A DNA stretch of 13,911 bases from an uncultured Mesocricetibacter sp. (GTDB lineage: Bacteria; Pseudomonadota; Gammaproteobacteria; Enterobacterales; Pasteurellaceae): contig CAJPST010000036.1 of NCBI GenBank assembly GCA_905373425.1, forward strand, positions 1 to 13,911. Direction: 5' to 3'. Shown here one piece after another: positions 5,704 to 13,198 of this stretch. The notes below the pieces were generated by a model. That model made no database searches and was not told the origin of the DNA. It was given only the letters and a program-made list of their open reading frames with translations. The position numbers were made by a program, and so were the translations under genes. Positions within the stretch are counted from its first letter, which is position 1. Every line of letters starts with the position of its first letter.

Positions 5704-6664
5704 GATGATTCTCCTCTAACTGTTTAACTCTGTCATTTGCGCTTAATAAACATATCAGCGCGCTGAAGTCAGCAAAGTTTACCACAACTTGCGCCTGTTG
5801 TTGTACTTTTGGTTTAGCATGAAAAGCAGCCCCGAGATTGGCTGCCGCCATCATGGCCAAATCATTCGTACCGTCGCCGATGGCAACAGTATTCTCCATA
5901 GCAATACCATATTGTGTCGCCAGATGTAATAATGTATCCCTTTTATATTGAGCATGAACAATATCACCACGAACATTACCGGTTAGTCGGCCATTTTCAA
6001 TTTCAAATTGATTGGAAACGGCAAAATCCAATTTGAGTAGATCTTTTAAATAATCAGCAAAATAAGTAAATCCGCCGGATGCAATGGCAGTTTTCCAACC
6101 ATATTTTTGTAATTCTTTAATAGTTTCTTGTACGCCAGGCATTAATGGCATACTTTCTCGAACTTGTTGTAATATGGTTTCCGGTGCGTCTTTTAATGTG
6201 CTGACCCGACTACGAAGGCTCTGTTCAAAATCTAATTCACCACGCATGGCTCGCGCAGTAATTGATGACACCAATTCGCCCGTCCCTGCTAGTTTGGCGA
6301 TTTCATCGATACATTCAATCTGAATTGCAGTAGAATCCATATCCATTACTAATAATCCGGCTTGTTGCAAGCGCGCATGAAAATGTAATGGTGCCAAATC
6401 TAGTTGTAAAAAATGAGCCGACTCTAAGTACTGTCTGTTCCAACCGCCTCGCAACAGTAACACAATATTATTTGATTGAATCCAGCAGTCAAAAAGCATG
6501 AAATTTTGACCGCACTTTTGTTGAAATGCGGTTAACTTTTCCATGTTCAATGTGCTACCGAATAAAATGAAATAATCCTTTCCTAGTGCTGTGGGTAACT
6601 CCGGGGAAAGTGCGGTCGGAAATTGCGGAAATTTTTGTTTTATAGAGGCAAGCCGTTGTTGCAT
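5690..6664 (-). CDS. serB: Phosphoserine phosphatase
   Basis: SerB hydrolyses 3-phosphoserine to serine in the last step of serine synthesis. The 324-residue protein has a variable N-terminal domain (1-100) and a HAD phosphatase domain. HAD motif I is MDMDST with nucleophile Asp108 and Asp110. Motif II is the serine of IASGGF (Ser196). Motif III is Lys241, and motif IV is GDGTND (263-268). The capping region follows motif I (CIDEIAKLAG). Two exact uptake signals (6509-6517 and 6608-6616) and a one-mismatch copy (6524-6532) lie in the part coding for the variable N-terminal domain. It is divergent from ytjB, as in E. coli, and leads the serB-yajQ unit. Confidence 0.97.
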   Translation of the reverse strand: MQQRLASIKQKFPQFPTALSPELPTALGKDYFILFGSTLNMEKLTAFQQKCGQNFMLFDCWIQSNNIVLLLRGGWNRQYLESAHFLQLDLAPLHFHARLQQAGLLVMDMDSTAIQIECIDEIAKLAGTGELVSSITARAMRGELDFEQSLRSRVSTLKDAPETILQQVRESMPLMPGVQETIKELQKYGWKTAIASGGFTYFADYLKDLLKLDFAVSNQFEIENGRLTGNVRGDIVHAQYKRDTLLHLATQYGIAMENTVAIGDGTNDLAMMAAANLGAAFHAKPKVQQQAQVVVNFADFSALICLLSANDRVKQLEENHHAVI

Positions 6665-6693
6665 AAAATTAAGGGATCCTTATGGGGGTTTTT

Positions 6694-6741
6694 ATGATAA
6701 GATTGCCATCATATATTGTTTTAACCTTTTGGGGAAAATAA
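6694..6741 (+). CDS. Possible short leader ORF before ytjB
   Basis: An ATG at 6694 (or in frame at 6682) opens a 15-codon (or 19-codon) frame, MIRLPSYIVLTFWGK, after a GGGGG run. Its TAA ends one base before the TTG start of ytjB, an arrangement that would allow translational coupling. It could be chance, and the position of the promoter is unclear. Confidence 0.3.
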   Translation: MIRLPSYIVLTFWGK

Positions 6742-6742
6742 T

Positions 6743-7417
6743 TTGCATATAATTAGAGAAAAAATCGCCAAATCTGCTATGTTCATTGCTATAGTTGCGT
6801 TGTGTGTCGGAGTGATGGCGGTGATTTTATTTGGTATTAAACAATTTCAAATTGGTTCACAGCTTGCCAGCGTAAACCAAGTCGCCAATTTGTCACATTT
6901 GTTGGTGCGGCAGCAGGCTAATTTGTTTTCTGTTTTATTGGTAAACGATGCGGAAACCGAGCAATTAACGGAAAATCTGGAAAATCTGGCGAAAGAAGAT
7001 TTTGTTTTAGATGCTTCCATCTATACTAATAACGGTGCGCTATTGGCTCAAACCGGCAACAGTGTAAACCTGCGTTATCAACTCGGATTAGAGGCAGAAT
7101 ATCGTGAAAATACAAGTACTCAACAAATTGTCGAACCGATTTATTCGCCGAACGGTATCGAGGGCTTTTTGCGTATAACTTTTGATACTAAATATGGTCA
7201 AACCACACAAAATAAAATTGATCAAATCTTTCATCAACTTTATGGAGAATTAATAGTGGTTTTTCTGGCCGGCATTTTATTAGCAAGCTCGATGCATTAT
7301 TTCCTCAGCCACTATCGTAGGGCGCACCGTCATCAGATGGAATCGGTGGTGACAGTCAAAGAACACAAATCCACCAATGTACAAAATTTTCATCGTCGAA
7401 GAAGACGGTTTAAATAA
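6743..7417 (+). CDS. ytjB: AhpA/YtjB family membrane protein
   Basis: The 224-residue protein has an N-terminal membrane segment (about 13-34), a periplasmic-type middle domain (about 40-165) and a second membrane segment (about 170-190). A very basic cytoplasmic tail ending HRRRRRFK follows. Segments LDASIYTNNGALLAQTGNSV and QQIVEPIYSPNGIEGFLRI match E. coli YtjB (Smp), and the position divergent from serB is the same. Pasteurella homologues were named AhpA for an effect on haemolysis; the molecular function is not established. The start is TTG at 6743 behind GGGG with an 8-base spacer; the next ATG, at 6779, would cut into the first membrane segment. A terminator follows. Confidence 0.88.
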   Translation: MHIIREKIAKSAMFIAIVALCVGVMAVILFGIKQFQIGSQLASVNQVANLSHLLVRQQANLFSVLLVNDAETEQLTENLENLAKEDFVLDASIYTNNGALLAQTGNSVNLRYQLGLEAEYRENTSTQQIVEPIYSPNGIEGFLRITFDTKYGQTTQNKIDQIFHQLYGELIVVFLAGILLASSMHYFLSHYRRAHRHQMESVVTVKEHKSTNVQNFHRRRRRFK

Positions 7418-7435
7418 AGTGTGTAAATTCTTGAT

Positions 7436-7468
7436 TAACCGTTCTGTTAAAAGTGCGGTTATTTTTTT
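7436..7468 (+). terminator. Terminator after ytjB containing an uptake signal
   Basis: TAACCG (7436-7441) pairs with CGGTTA (7456-7461), then seven T residues follow. The exact uptake signal AAGTGCGGT (7451-7459) forms the loop and right arm. The stem is short, but the T-run and position fit. Confidence 0.65.
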
Positions 7469-7500
7469 GCAAGTTTTTGCAGTCTCGAACTGAAATCAAG

Positions 7501-7529
7501 TTGCTTTTCTTTTATTGATTTGATAAACT
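7501..7529 (+). promoter_or_regulatory. Probable spc operon promoter
   Basis: TTGCTT (7501-7506), a 17-base spacer and TAAACT (7524-7529) preceded by TG at 7521-7522 make an extended -10 promoter. A GC-rich CTGCGACC discriminator follows. It lies downstream of the ytjB terminator, as needed for independent spc transcription. Confidence 0.55.
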
Positions 7530-7534
7530 CTGCG

Positions 7535-7583
7535 ACCTATTTACGTTAGGGTAAATAGGTTCGTCCCGTAAGGGTGGTTTTTT
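7535..7583 (+). promoter_or_regulatory. Structured leader of rplN
   Basis: A perfect 10-bp hairpin is formed by ACCTATTTAC (7535-7544) and GTAAATAGGT (7551-7560). It is followed by CCC-GTAA-GGG (7565-7574), a small GNRA-loop hairpin, and a T6 run (7578-7583). CGTTAGGGT (7544-7552) and CGTAAGGGT (7567-7575) are near-identical direct repeats. The layout is attenuator-like, but the second stem is only 3 bp. Confidence 0.5.
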
Positions 7584-7602
7584 AATTTAACGGAGCACTA
7601 AT

Positions 7603-7974
7603 ATGATCCAAGAACAGACTATGCTGGATGTTGCTGATAATTCAGGCGCTCGCAGCGTAATGTGTATCAAGGTTCTAGGTGGATCGCACCGTCGTTATGC
7701 TGCTATTGGCGACATCATCAAAGTTACTGTAAAAGAAGCAATTCCGCGCGGTAAAGTTAAAAAAGGTGATGTATTAAAAGCAGTTGTTGTGCGCACCAAG
7801 AAGGGTGTTCGTCGCCCAGATGGATCAGTTATTCGTTTCGATGGTAACGCTTGTGTAATTTTAAACAATAACACTGAGCAACCAATCGGTACTCGTATTT
7901 TTGGACCGGTGACTCGTGAACTTCGTTCTGAGAAATTCATGAAGATCATTTCTTTAGCTCCAGAAGTACTGTAA
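7603..7974 (+). CDS. rplN: 50S ribosomal protein L14
   Basis: L14 binds 23S rRNA at the subunit interface, next to L19, and is the docking site of RsfS in many bacteria. The 123 residues start MIQEQTMLDVADNSGARSVM and contain VVVRTKKGVRRPDGSVIRFD and IFGPVTRELR, all diagnostic. GGAG precedes the ATG. It is the first gene of the spc operon here. The usual upstream neighbour rpsQ of the S10 operon is missing; ytjB is there instead. Confidence 0.98.
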   Translation: MIQEQTMLDVADNSGARSVMCIKVLGGSHRRYAAIGDIIKVTVKEAIPRGKVKKGDVLKAVVVRTKKGVRRPDGSVIRFDGNACVILNNNTEQPIGTRIFGPVTRELRSEKFMKIISLAPEVL

Positions 7975-7984
7975 GGAGAATGTA

Positions 7985-8296
7985 ATGGCTGCAAAAATCC
8001 GTCAAAATGATGAAGTAATTGTGCTTGCTGGCAAAAGCAAAGGTAAGCGCGGTAAGGTAACAAAAGTGTTATCTAATGGTAAAGTGATTGTTGAAGGTGT
8101 AAATATCATCACTAAACATGAAAAACCGATACCTGCATTAGGTAAAGAAGGTGGTTTAGTGAAGAAAGAAGCTGCGATTGATGTATCAAATGTTGCAATT
8201 TTCAATCCAACAACAAATAAAGCTGACCGAGTAGGTTTTAGATTCGAAGACGGCAAAAAAGTACGTTTCTTCAAATCTAACAATGAAATTATTTAA
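7985..8296 (+). CDS. rplX: 50S ribosomal protein L24
   Basis: L24 is an early assembly initiator of the 50S subunit. The 103 residues begin with a KOW motif (residues 6-33, DEVIVLAGKSKGKRGKVTKV). They continue with VEGVNIITKHEKP and the C-terminal RVGFRFEDGKKVRFFKS, the family pattern. It lies 10 bases after rplN with a good AAGGAG site overlapping the stop of the preceding gene. Confidence 0.98.
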   Translation: MAAKIRQNDEVIVLAGKSKGKRGKVTKVLSNGKVIVEGVNIITKHEKPIPALGKEGGLVKKEAAIDVSNVAIFNPTTNKADRVGFRFEDGKKVRFFKSNNEII

Positions 8297-8300
8297 CAAA

Positions 8301-8337
8301 CTGGAGTAATGCGATGGCGAAACTGCATGATTACTAC
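8301..8337 (+). promoter_or_regulatory. S8 translational operator at the rplX/rplE junction
   Basis: AGTAAT (8305-8310) and ATTACT (8330-8335) can pair around the rplE ribosome binding site (CTGGAG) and ATG. The start of rplE (GATGGCGAAACTGCATGATT) is nearly the same as in E. coli. There S8 binds this hairpin, which mimics its 16S rRNA site, to shut down spc operon translation. Confidence 0.75.
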
Positions 8338-8853
8338 AGAGATCAAGTAGTAAATGAATTGAAAACTAAATTCAACTACTCATCTGTCATGCAAGTCCCA
8401 CGAATCGAAAAGATAACCCTAAATATGGGTGTGGGTGAAGCATTGACCGATAAAAAATTGCTAGATAATGCGGTTGCTGATCTAGCAGCAATTAGCGGTC
8501 AAAAACCTTTGGTTACTAAAGCTCGTAAATCTGTTGCAGGCTTTAAAATCCGTCAGGGATATCCAATCGGTTGTAAAGTAACACTACGTGGCGAGCGTAT
8601 GTGGGAGTTCTTAGAACGTTTAATTACAATTGCTGTTCCACGTATTCGTGACTTCCGCGGTTTAAGCGCCAAGTCATTTGATGGCCGTGGAAATTACAGT
8701 ATGGGTGTGCGTGAGCAAATCATCTTCCCTGAAATCGACTATGATAAAGTAGATCGTGTACGTGGTTTAGATATTACTATCACCACAACAGCTAAGAATG
8801 ATGAAGAAGGTCTAGCACTATTGGCTGCCTTTAATTTCCCATTCCGTAAGTAA
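8314..8853 (+). CDS. rplE: 50S ribosomal protein L5
   Basis: L5 binds 5S rRNA and contacts the head of the 30S subunit and the P-site tRNA. The 179-residue protein starts MAKLHDYYRDQVVNELKTKF. Further landmarks are PRIEKITLNMGVGEA, KSVAGFKIRQGYPIG, FRGLSAKSFDGRGNYSMGV and EQIIFPEIDYDKV. It is the target gene of S8-mediated feedback, as its start codon lies inside the operator hairpin. Confidence 0.98.
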   Translation: MAKLHDYYRDQVVNELKTKFNYSSVMQVPRIEKITLNMGVGEALTDKKLLDNAVADLAAISGQKPLVTKARKSVAGFKIRQGYPIGCKVTLRGERMWEFLERLITIAVPRIRDFRGLSAKSFDGRGNYSMGVREQIIFPEIDYDKVDRVRGLDITITTTAKNDEEGLALLAAFNFPFRK

Positions 8854-8865
8854 GGCAGGTTACAA

Positions 8866-9171
8866 ATGGCTAAACAATCAATGAAAGCACGCGATGTAAA
8901 GCGCGTGAAATTGGCTGAAAAATTCTATGCTAAGCGCGTGGAATTGAAAAAGATTATTTCTGACGTTAATGCCTCTGACGAAGATCGTTGGGATGCAGTG
9001 TTAAAGTTACAAACTTTACCACGTGATTCTAGCCCTAGTCGTCAACGTAACCGTTGTCGTCAAACTGGACGTCCTCACGGCGTTCTTCGTAAGTTTGGTT
9101 TAAGTCGTATTAAGGTTCGTGAAGCCGCTATGCGTGGTGAGATCCCGGGCCTTAAGAAAGCAAGTTGGTAA
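8866..9171 (+). CDS. rpsN: 30S ribosomal protein S14 (zinc-independent type)
   Basis: The 101-residue length and absence of the CxxC pairs identify the long zinc-independent S14, which sits in the 30S head. It starts MAKQSMKARDVKRVKLAEKF. The conserved C-terminal half has LPRDSSPSRQRNRCRQTGRP and the terminal MRGEIPGLKKASW. It lies 12 bases after rplE. Confidence 0.98.
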   Translation: MAKQSMKARDVKRVKLAEKFYAKRVELKKIISDVNASDEDRWDAVLKLQTLPRDSSPSRQRNRCRQTGRPHGVLRKFGLSRIKVREAAMRGEIPGLKKASW

Positions 9172-9207
9172 TTTACCACTTTATTTTGGAATCGGAGAAA
9201 AAATACA

Positions 9208-9600
9208 ATGAGTATGCAAGATCCAATCGCAGATATGTTGACCCGTATTCGTAATGGTCAAGCTGCGAATAAAATTGCGGTCAGTATGCCTTCTTCCAAG
9301 CTAAAAGTGGCTATTGCCAATGTATTAGCTGATGAAGGTTATATTGAAAGCGTTAAAGTTTTAGATGGTGTTAAACCTGAGTTGGAAATTACTTTAAAAT
9401 ATTTCCAAGGTAAACCGGTTGTAGAAAGTATTCAACGTGTAAGCCGCCCAGGGCTTCGTATTTACAAACGTAAAGACGAATTGCCAAAAGTTATGGGAGG
9501 TTTAGGTGTGGCAGTTGTTTCTACGTCTAAAGGTGTGATGACTGATCGCGCAGCTCGTCAAGCGGGTTTGGGCGGTGAAATCATCTGTTATGTGGCTTAA
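9208..9600 (+). CDS. rpsH: 30S ribosomal protein S8
   Basis: S8 binds helix 21 of 16S rRNA in the central domain and is the translational repressor of this operon in E. coli. The 130 residues start MSMQDPIADMLTRIRNGQAA. The C-terminal RNA-binding part has STSKGVMTDRAARQAGLGGE and ends ICYVA, as in E. coli. The GGAG site lies 11 bases upstream of the ATG used. The gap to rpsN (36 bases) is among the longest in this operon but shows no structure of note. Confidence 0.98.
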   Translation: MSMQDPIADMLTRIRNGQAANKIAVSMPSSKLKVAIANVLADEGYIESVKVLDGVKPELEITLKYFQGKPVVESIQRVSRPGLRIYKRKDELPKVMGGLGVAVVSTSKGVMTDRAARQAGLGGEIICYVA

Positions 9601-9615
9601 TAGAGGGGTAGGATA

Positions 9616-10149
9616 ATGTCTCGTGTTGCAAAAGCACCTGTTAATGTTCCTGCCGGAGTTCAAGTTACATTGAACGGCCAGTTATTAACAGTGAAAGGTA
9701 AGAATGGTGAATTATCACGCACTATTCATGATGCAGTCGAAGTTAAACAAAATGATGGCGCATTGACTTTTTCTCCACGTGAAGGAGTTGTCGGTGCTGA
9801 TGCCCAAGCTGGGACGGCTCGTGCATTAGTCAATGCAATGGTCATTGGTGTTACAGAAGGCTTCATAAGAAAGTTACAACTAGTGGGTGTTGGTTACAGA
9901 GTCCAAGTTAAAGGCAATACAGTTGCGTTAAGCTTAGGTTTCTCTCATCCGGTTGAGCACACTTTGCCAGCAGGTATTACTGCAGAGTGCCCATCTCAAA
10001 CAGAAATCGTATTGAGAGGTGCAGACAAGCAATTAATCGGTCAAGTGGCTGCCGACATTCGGGCATATCGTAAGCCAGAACCTTATAAAGGGAAAGGTGT
10101 TCGCTATGCAGATGAAGTTGTACGCACTAAAGAAGCGAAGAAAAAATAA
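9616..10149 (+). CDS. rplF: 50S ribosomal protein L6
   Basis: L6 binds near the factor-binding (GTPase) site of the 50S subunit. The 177-residue length equals that of E. coli. Two related domains are visible. The first (about 1-80) starts MSRVAKAPVNVPAGVQV. The second (about 83-177) has LQLVGVGYRVQVKGNTVALS and YRKPEPYKGKGVRYADE, with the lysine-rich end TKEAKKK. The ATG follows a GGGGTAGG site. Confidence 0.98.
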   Translation: MSRVAKAPVNVPAGVQVTLNGQLLTVKGKNGELSRTIHDAVEVKQNDGALTFSPREGVVGADAQAGTARALVNAMVIGVTEGFIRKLQLVGVGYRVQVKGNTVALSLGFSHPVEHTLPAGITAECPSQTEIVLRGADKQLIGQVAADIRAYRKPEPYKGKGVRYADEVVRTKEAKKK

Positions 10150-10162
10150 TTAAGGTAACACT

Positions 10163-10516
10163 ATGGATAAGAAATCAGCTCGTATCCGTCGTGCGGCGCG
10201 TTCGCGTTATATGATGAGAGAACAAGGTGTAACCCGTCTAGTAGTTCACCGTACTCCGCGTCATATTTATGCGCAAGTGATTGCACCGAACGGTTCAGAG
10301 GTACTTGCCGCTGCTTCAACAGTAGAAAAAGCAATTAGTGAGCAAGTTAAGTATACCGGAAACAAAGATGCAGCAGCAGTAGTTGGTAAGTTAGTGGCTG
10401 AGCGTGCTTTGGCGAAAGGCATTCAAGATGTGGCTTTCGATCGTTCCGGTTTTAAATATCATGGACGTGTCCAATCTTTAGCGGATGCAGCCCGTGAAGC
10501 TGGTCTACAGTTCTAA
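10163..10516 (+). CDS. rplR: 50S ribosomal protein L18
   Basis: L18 binds 5S rRNA with L5 and L25 in the central protuberance. The 117 residues match the E. coli length. A highly basic N-terminus, MDKKSARIRRAARSRYMMRE, is followed by RLVVHRTPRHIYAQVI, VGKLVAERALAKGI, AFDRSGFKYHGRV and the terminal REAGLQF. The gap from rplF is 13 bases, with an AAGG site. Confidence 0.98.
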   Translation: MDKKSARIRRAARSRYMMREQGVTRLVVHRTPRHIYAQVIAPNGSEVLAAASTVEKAISEQVKYTGNKDAAAVVGKLVAERALAKGIQDVAFDRSGFKYHGRVQSLADAAREAGLQF

Positions 10517-10531
10517 TAGAGGATATTTTAG

Positions 10532-11032
10532 ATGGCAAACATCGAAAAACAAGCTGGTGAACTGCAAGAGAAGCTAATCGCGGTAAACCGTGTATCAAAA
10601 ACCGTGAAAGGCGGCCGTATTATGAGCTTTACTGCTTTAACAGTAGTAGGCGACGGTAATGGTCGAGTAGGTTTTGGATATGGTAAGGCTCGCGAAGTTC
10701 CGGCAGCAATCCAAAAAGCAATGGAAAAAGCACGTCGTAATATGATCAGCGTAGCTTTAAATGAAGGTACATTACAGCACCCAGTTAAAGGAGCGCATAC
10801 TGGCTCTCGTGTGTTTATGCAACCGGCAAGTGAAGGTACAGGGATTATTGCAGGTGGCGCAATGCGTGCAGTTTTAGAAGTCGCGGGTGTTCATAACGTT
10901 CTATCTAAAGCTTATGGTTCCACTAACCCTATTAATGTTGTTCGTGCGACAATTGATGCACTTGCAAATATGAAATCACCTGAAATGGTTGCTGCTAAAC
11001 GTGGTAAAACTGTTGATGAGATTTTGGGGTAA
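10532..11032 (+). CDS. rpsE: 30S ribosomal protein S5
   Basis: S5 lies at the mRNA entry and takes part in decoding accuracy and mRNA unwinding. The 166-residue protein has the N-terminal double-stranded RNA-binding-like domain (about 10-75) with KTVKGGRIMSFTALTVVGDG and VGFGYGKAREVPAAIQKA. The C-terminal S5 domain has GIIAGGAMRAVLEVAGV and KAYGSTNPINVVRATIDAL. The VNRVSKTVKGGR loop (residues 18-29), where spectinomycin-resistance changes occur in E. coli, appears normal. Confidence 0.98.
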   Translation: MANIEKQAGELQEKLIAVNRVSKTVKGGRIMSFTALTVVGDGNGRVGFGYGKAREVPAAIQKAMEKARRNMISVALNEGTLQHPVKGAHTGSRVFMQPASEGTGIIAGGAMRAVLEVAGVHNVLSKAYGSTNPINVVRATIDALANMKSPEMVAAKRGKTVDEILG

Positions 11033-11038
11033 TTGAAC

Positions 11039-11218
11039 ATGGCAAAAACTATTAAAGTAACTCAAGTTCGTAGTTCTATTGCTCGTTTACCGAAGCATAA
11101 AGCTACTTTGCGTGGTCTTGGTCTTCGCCGTATGCATCATACGGTTGAGTTAATTGATACTCCAGCTGTGCGTGGTATGATTAATCAAGTTGCGTATATG
11201 GTTAAAGTAGAGGAGTAA
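11039..11218 (+). CDS. rpmD: 50S ribosomal protein L30
   Basis: This small 50S protein has 59 residues from the ATG at 11039: MAKTIKVTQVRSSIARL, then ATLRGLGLRRMHHTVELID and the terminal MVKVEE. An upstream in-frame TTG at 11033 is unlikely because ATG with the MAKTIKV start fits the family. The gene begins 6 bases after the rpsE stop, and its ribosome binding site (GGGGT) lies in the end of rpsE. Confidence 0.97.
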   Translation: MAKTIKVTQVRSSIARLPKHKATLRGLGLRRMHHTVELIDTPAVRGMINQVAYMVKVEE

Positions 11219-11222
11219 GGTA

Positions 11223-11657
11223 ATGCGTTTAAATACTCTATCTCCGGCTGAGGGTGCAAAGCATAGTTCTAAACGCCTTGGTCGTGGTATTGGTTCCGGA
11301 TTGGGCAAAACTGGTGGCCGTGGTCACAAAGGCCAGAAATCTCGTACTGGCGGTGGTGTTCGTCGAGGTTTTGAGGGTGGTCAAATGCCATTATACCGTC
11401 GTTTACCGAAATTTGGTTTTACTTCAATGAAAGCAGCAGTAACTGCTGAAGTTCGTTTGAATGAGTTAACTAAAGTTGAAGGTGATGTAGTGACGTTGGA
11501 TACATTAAAGGCGGCTAACGTTCTGACTAAAGATATTCAGTTTGCTAAAGTAATTTTGGCAGGTGAAATTAAAGCTCCAGTAAAAGTTAGTGGTTTGCGT
11601 GTAACTAAAGGTGCAAAAGCAGCTATTGAAGCTGTTGGCGGTTCAGTTGAGGAATAA
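11223..11657 (+). CDS. rplO: 50S ribosomal protein L15
   Basis: L15 is a late-assembly 50S protein that reaches into 23S rRNA with an extended glycine/arginine-rich N-terminus. The 144 residues match E. coli in length. MRLNTLSPAEGAKHSSKRLG is followed by GRGIGSGLGKTGGRGHKGQK (about 21-40) and a globular C-terminal domain ending GSVEE. It begins 4 bases after the rpmD stop, with the AGGAGTAAGG site overlapping that stop. Confidence 0.98.
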   Translation: MRLNTLSPAEGAKHSSKRLGRGIGSGLGKTGGRGHKGQKSRTGGGVRRGFEGGQMPLYRRLPKFGFTSMKAAVTAEVRLNELTKVEGDVVTLDTLKAANVLTKDIQFAKVILAGEIKAPVKVSGLRVTKGAKAAIEAVGGSVEE

Positions 11658-11664
11658 TTAACAA

Positions 11665-12990
11665 ATGGCTAAGCAACCAGGGTATCAAAGTAAAAGTACT
11701 CAAGGTAGTACGGATGAGCTGAAGAGCCGATTACTTTTTGTATTGGGGGCTCTTATTGTTTTTCGTATTGGTTCTTTCATTCCGGTTCCTGGTATTGATG
11801 CAGCTGTGTTAGCTCAATTAATAGAACAACAAAAGGGTACCATCATTGATATGTTTAATATGTTCTCTGGTGGTGCGCTAAGCCGAGCATCTATTTTTGC
11901 ATTGGGTATAATGCCATACATTTCGGCATCTATTATTATCCAATTGCTGACTACGGTTTATCCAGCATTAAATGAATTAAGAAAAGAGGGCGAGTCTGGG
12001 CGTCGCAAAATTAGTAAATATACACGCTATGCGACTTTAGGACTTGCAACTCTACAAGCTATTGGTATATCTACGGGTTTACCGAATATGTTGCCTGGAT
12101 TAGTACCTAATTTAGGATTTGGTTTTTATTTTACTGCAGTAATTAGTCTTGTAACAGGGACGATGTTTTTAATGTGGTTAGGAGAACAAATTACTGAAAG
12201 AGGTATTGGAAATGGTATTTCGTTAATTATTTTTGCTGGTATTGTTGCAGGATTGCCTTCAGCAATAGGGCAAACTGTTGAGCAAGCTCGTCAAGGGCAA
12301 ATGCATCTATTAGTTCTTCTTTTAATTTCCGTAGTTGTATTTGCAGTAACTTATTTTGTCGTCTTTGTTGAAAGAGGGCAAAGAAGAATTAAAGTAGAAT
12401 ATGCAAAACGTCAGCAGGGTCGTCAGGTTCTAGGTGGTCATTCAACTCATCTTCCATTGAAAGTAAATATGGCTGGCGTTATCCCAGCAATTTTTGCCTC
12501 AAGTATTATTTTATTTCCGGCAACGATTACACAATGGTTTGGAGAGGGCTCCAGTTTAGAGTGGTTGACTAATTTGTCAATGTTACTTCATCCTGGACAA
12601 CCGTTGTATTTGATAGTTTACGCTATTGCTATTATATTCTTCAGTTTTTTCTATACTGCAATGCAATATAATCCTCGTGATACGGCGGATAATTTGAAAA
12701 AGTCTGGAGCATTCATACCCGGAATTAGGCCAGGTGAACAAACATCACGCTATATTGATAAAATTATGACCCGTCTAATATTGATAGGTGGATTGTATAT
12801 TACATTTGTATGTTTGGTTCCTTACATTATGATGTCAGCTTGGAATGTCCAATTCTATTTTGGAGGCACATCTTTGCTGATTGTTGTAGTGGTAATTATG
12901 GATTTCATCGTTCAGGTTCAAAGTCATTTGATGTCGACTAAATATGAATCTGCGTTGAGAAAAGCAAACCTTAAAGGTTTTGGACAGTAA
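11665..12990 (+). CDS. secY: Protein translocase subunit SecY
   Basis: SecY forms the protein-conducting channel of the inner membrane with SecE and SecG. The 441 residues contain ten hydrophobic segments. The plug/second-helix region is at 60-100 (MFNMFSGGALSRASIFALGI, MPYISASIIIQLL). GIGNGIS lies at 180-186. The C4 cytosolic loop has RRIKVEYAKRQ at 240-250. The C5 loop has the SecA/ribosome-contacting arginine in IPGIRPGEQT (Arg355). It begins 7 bases after rplO without a strong ribosome binding site, suggesting coupling. Its codon use is more A/T-ending than that of the neighbouring ribosomal genes. Confidence 0.98.
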   Translation: MAKQPGYQSKSTQGSTDELKSRLLFVLGALIVFRIGSFIPVPGIDAAVLAQLIEQQKGTIIDMFNMFSGGALSRASIFALGIMPYISASIIIQLLTTVYPALNELRKEGESGRRKISKYTRYATLGLATLQAIGISTGLPNMLPGLVPNLGFGFYFTAVISLVTGTMFLMWLGEQITERGIGNGISLIIFAGIVAGLPSAIGQTVEQARQGQMHLLVLLLISVVVFAVTYFVVFVERGQRRIKVEYAKRQQGRQVLGGHSTHLPLKVNMAGVIPAIFASSIILFPATITQWFGEGSSLEWLTNLSMLLHPGQPLYLIVYAIAIIFFSFFYTAMQYNPRDTADNLKKSGAFIPGIRPGEQTSRYIDKIMTRLILIGGLYITFVCLVPYIMMSAWNVQFYFGGTSLLIVVVVIMDFIVQVQSHLMSTKYESALRKANLKGFGQ

Positions 12991-13021
12991 TTTGTCCTTA
13001 GTATAGGAAAAGGGATAAGCA

Positions 13022-13135
13022 ATGAAAGTTCGTGCTTCCGTTAAGAAAATCTGTCGTAACTGTAAAATTGTTAAACGTGAAGGTGTTGTTCGTGTACTTT
13101 GCAGCGACCCTAAACATAAACAACGTCAAGGTTAG
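13022..13135 (+). CDS. rpmJ: 50S ribosomal protein L36 (zinc-binding type)
   Basis: This 37-residue protein starts [17 protein letters not shown] and ends KHKQRQG. Cys11, Cys14, Cys27 and His32 form the zinc-ribbon set of the zinc-binding L36. It lies 31 bases after secY with a GGGAT site, closing the spc operon as in E. coli. Confidence 0.97.
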
Positions 13136-13147
13136 TTGATAATTTTC

Positions 13148-13176
13148 TTGCAAAGAACCAGTTGAGCAGTTATACT
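13148..13176 (+). promoter_or_regulatory. Promoter of the alpha operon
   Basis: TTGCAA (13148-13153), a 17-base spacer and TATACT (13171-13176) make a near-consensus sigma-70 promoter, 13 bases after the rpmJ stop. A nearly perfect 10-bp dyad, GTTGAGCAGT/ACTGCTCGAC, is centred on the -10 (13161-13183). Confidence 0.75.
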
Positions 13177-13198
13177 GCTCGACTCATTTATGTCCTTG

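Noticed and set aside
7695..8283. Minus-strand frames opposite rplN and rplX
   Set aside because: They are shadows of conserved ribosomal protein genes on the other strand.
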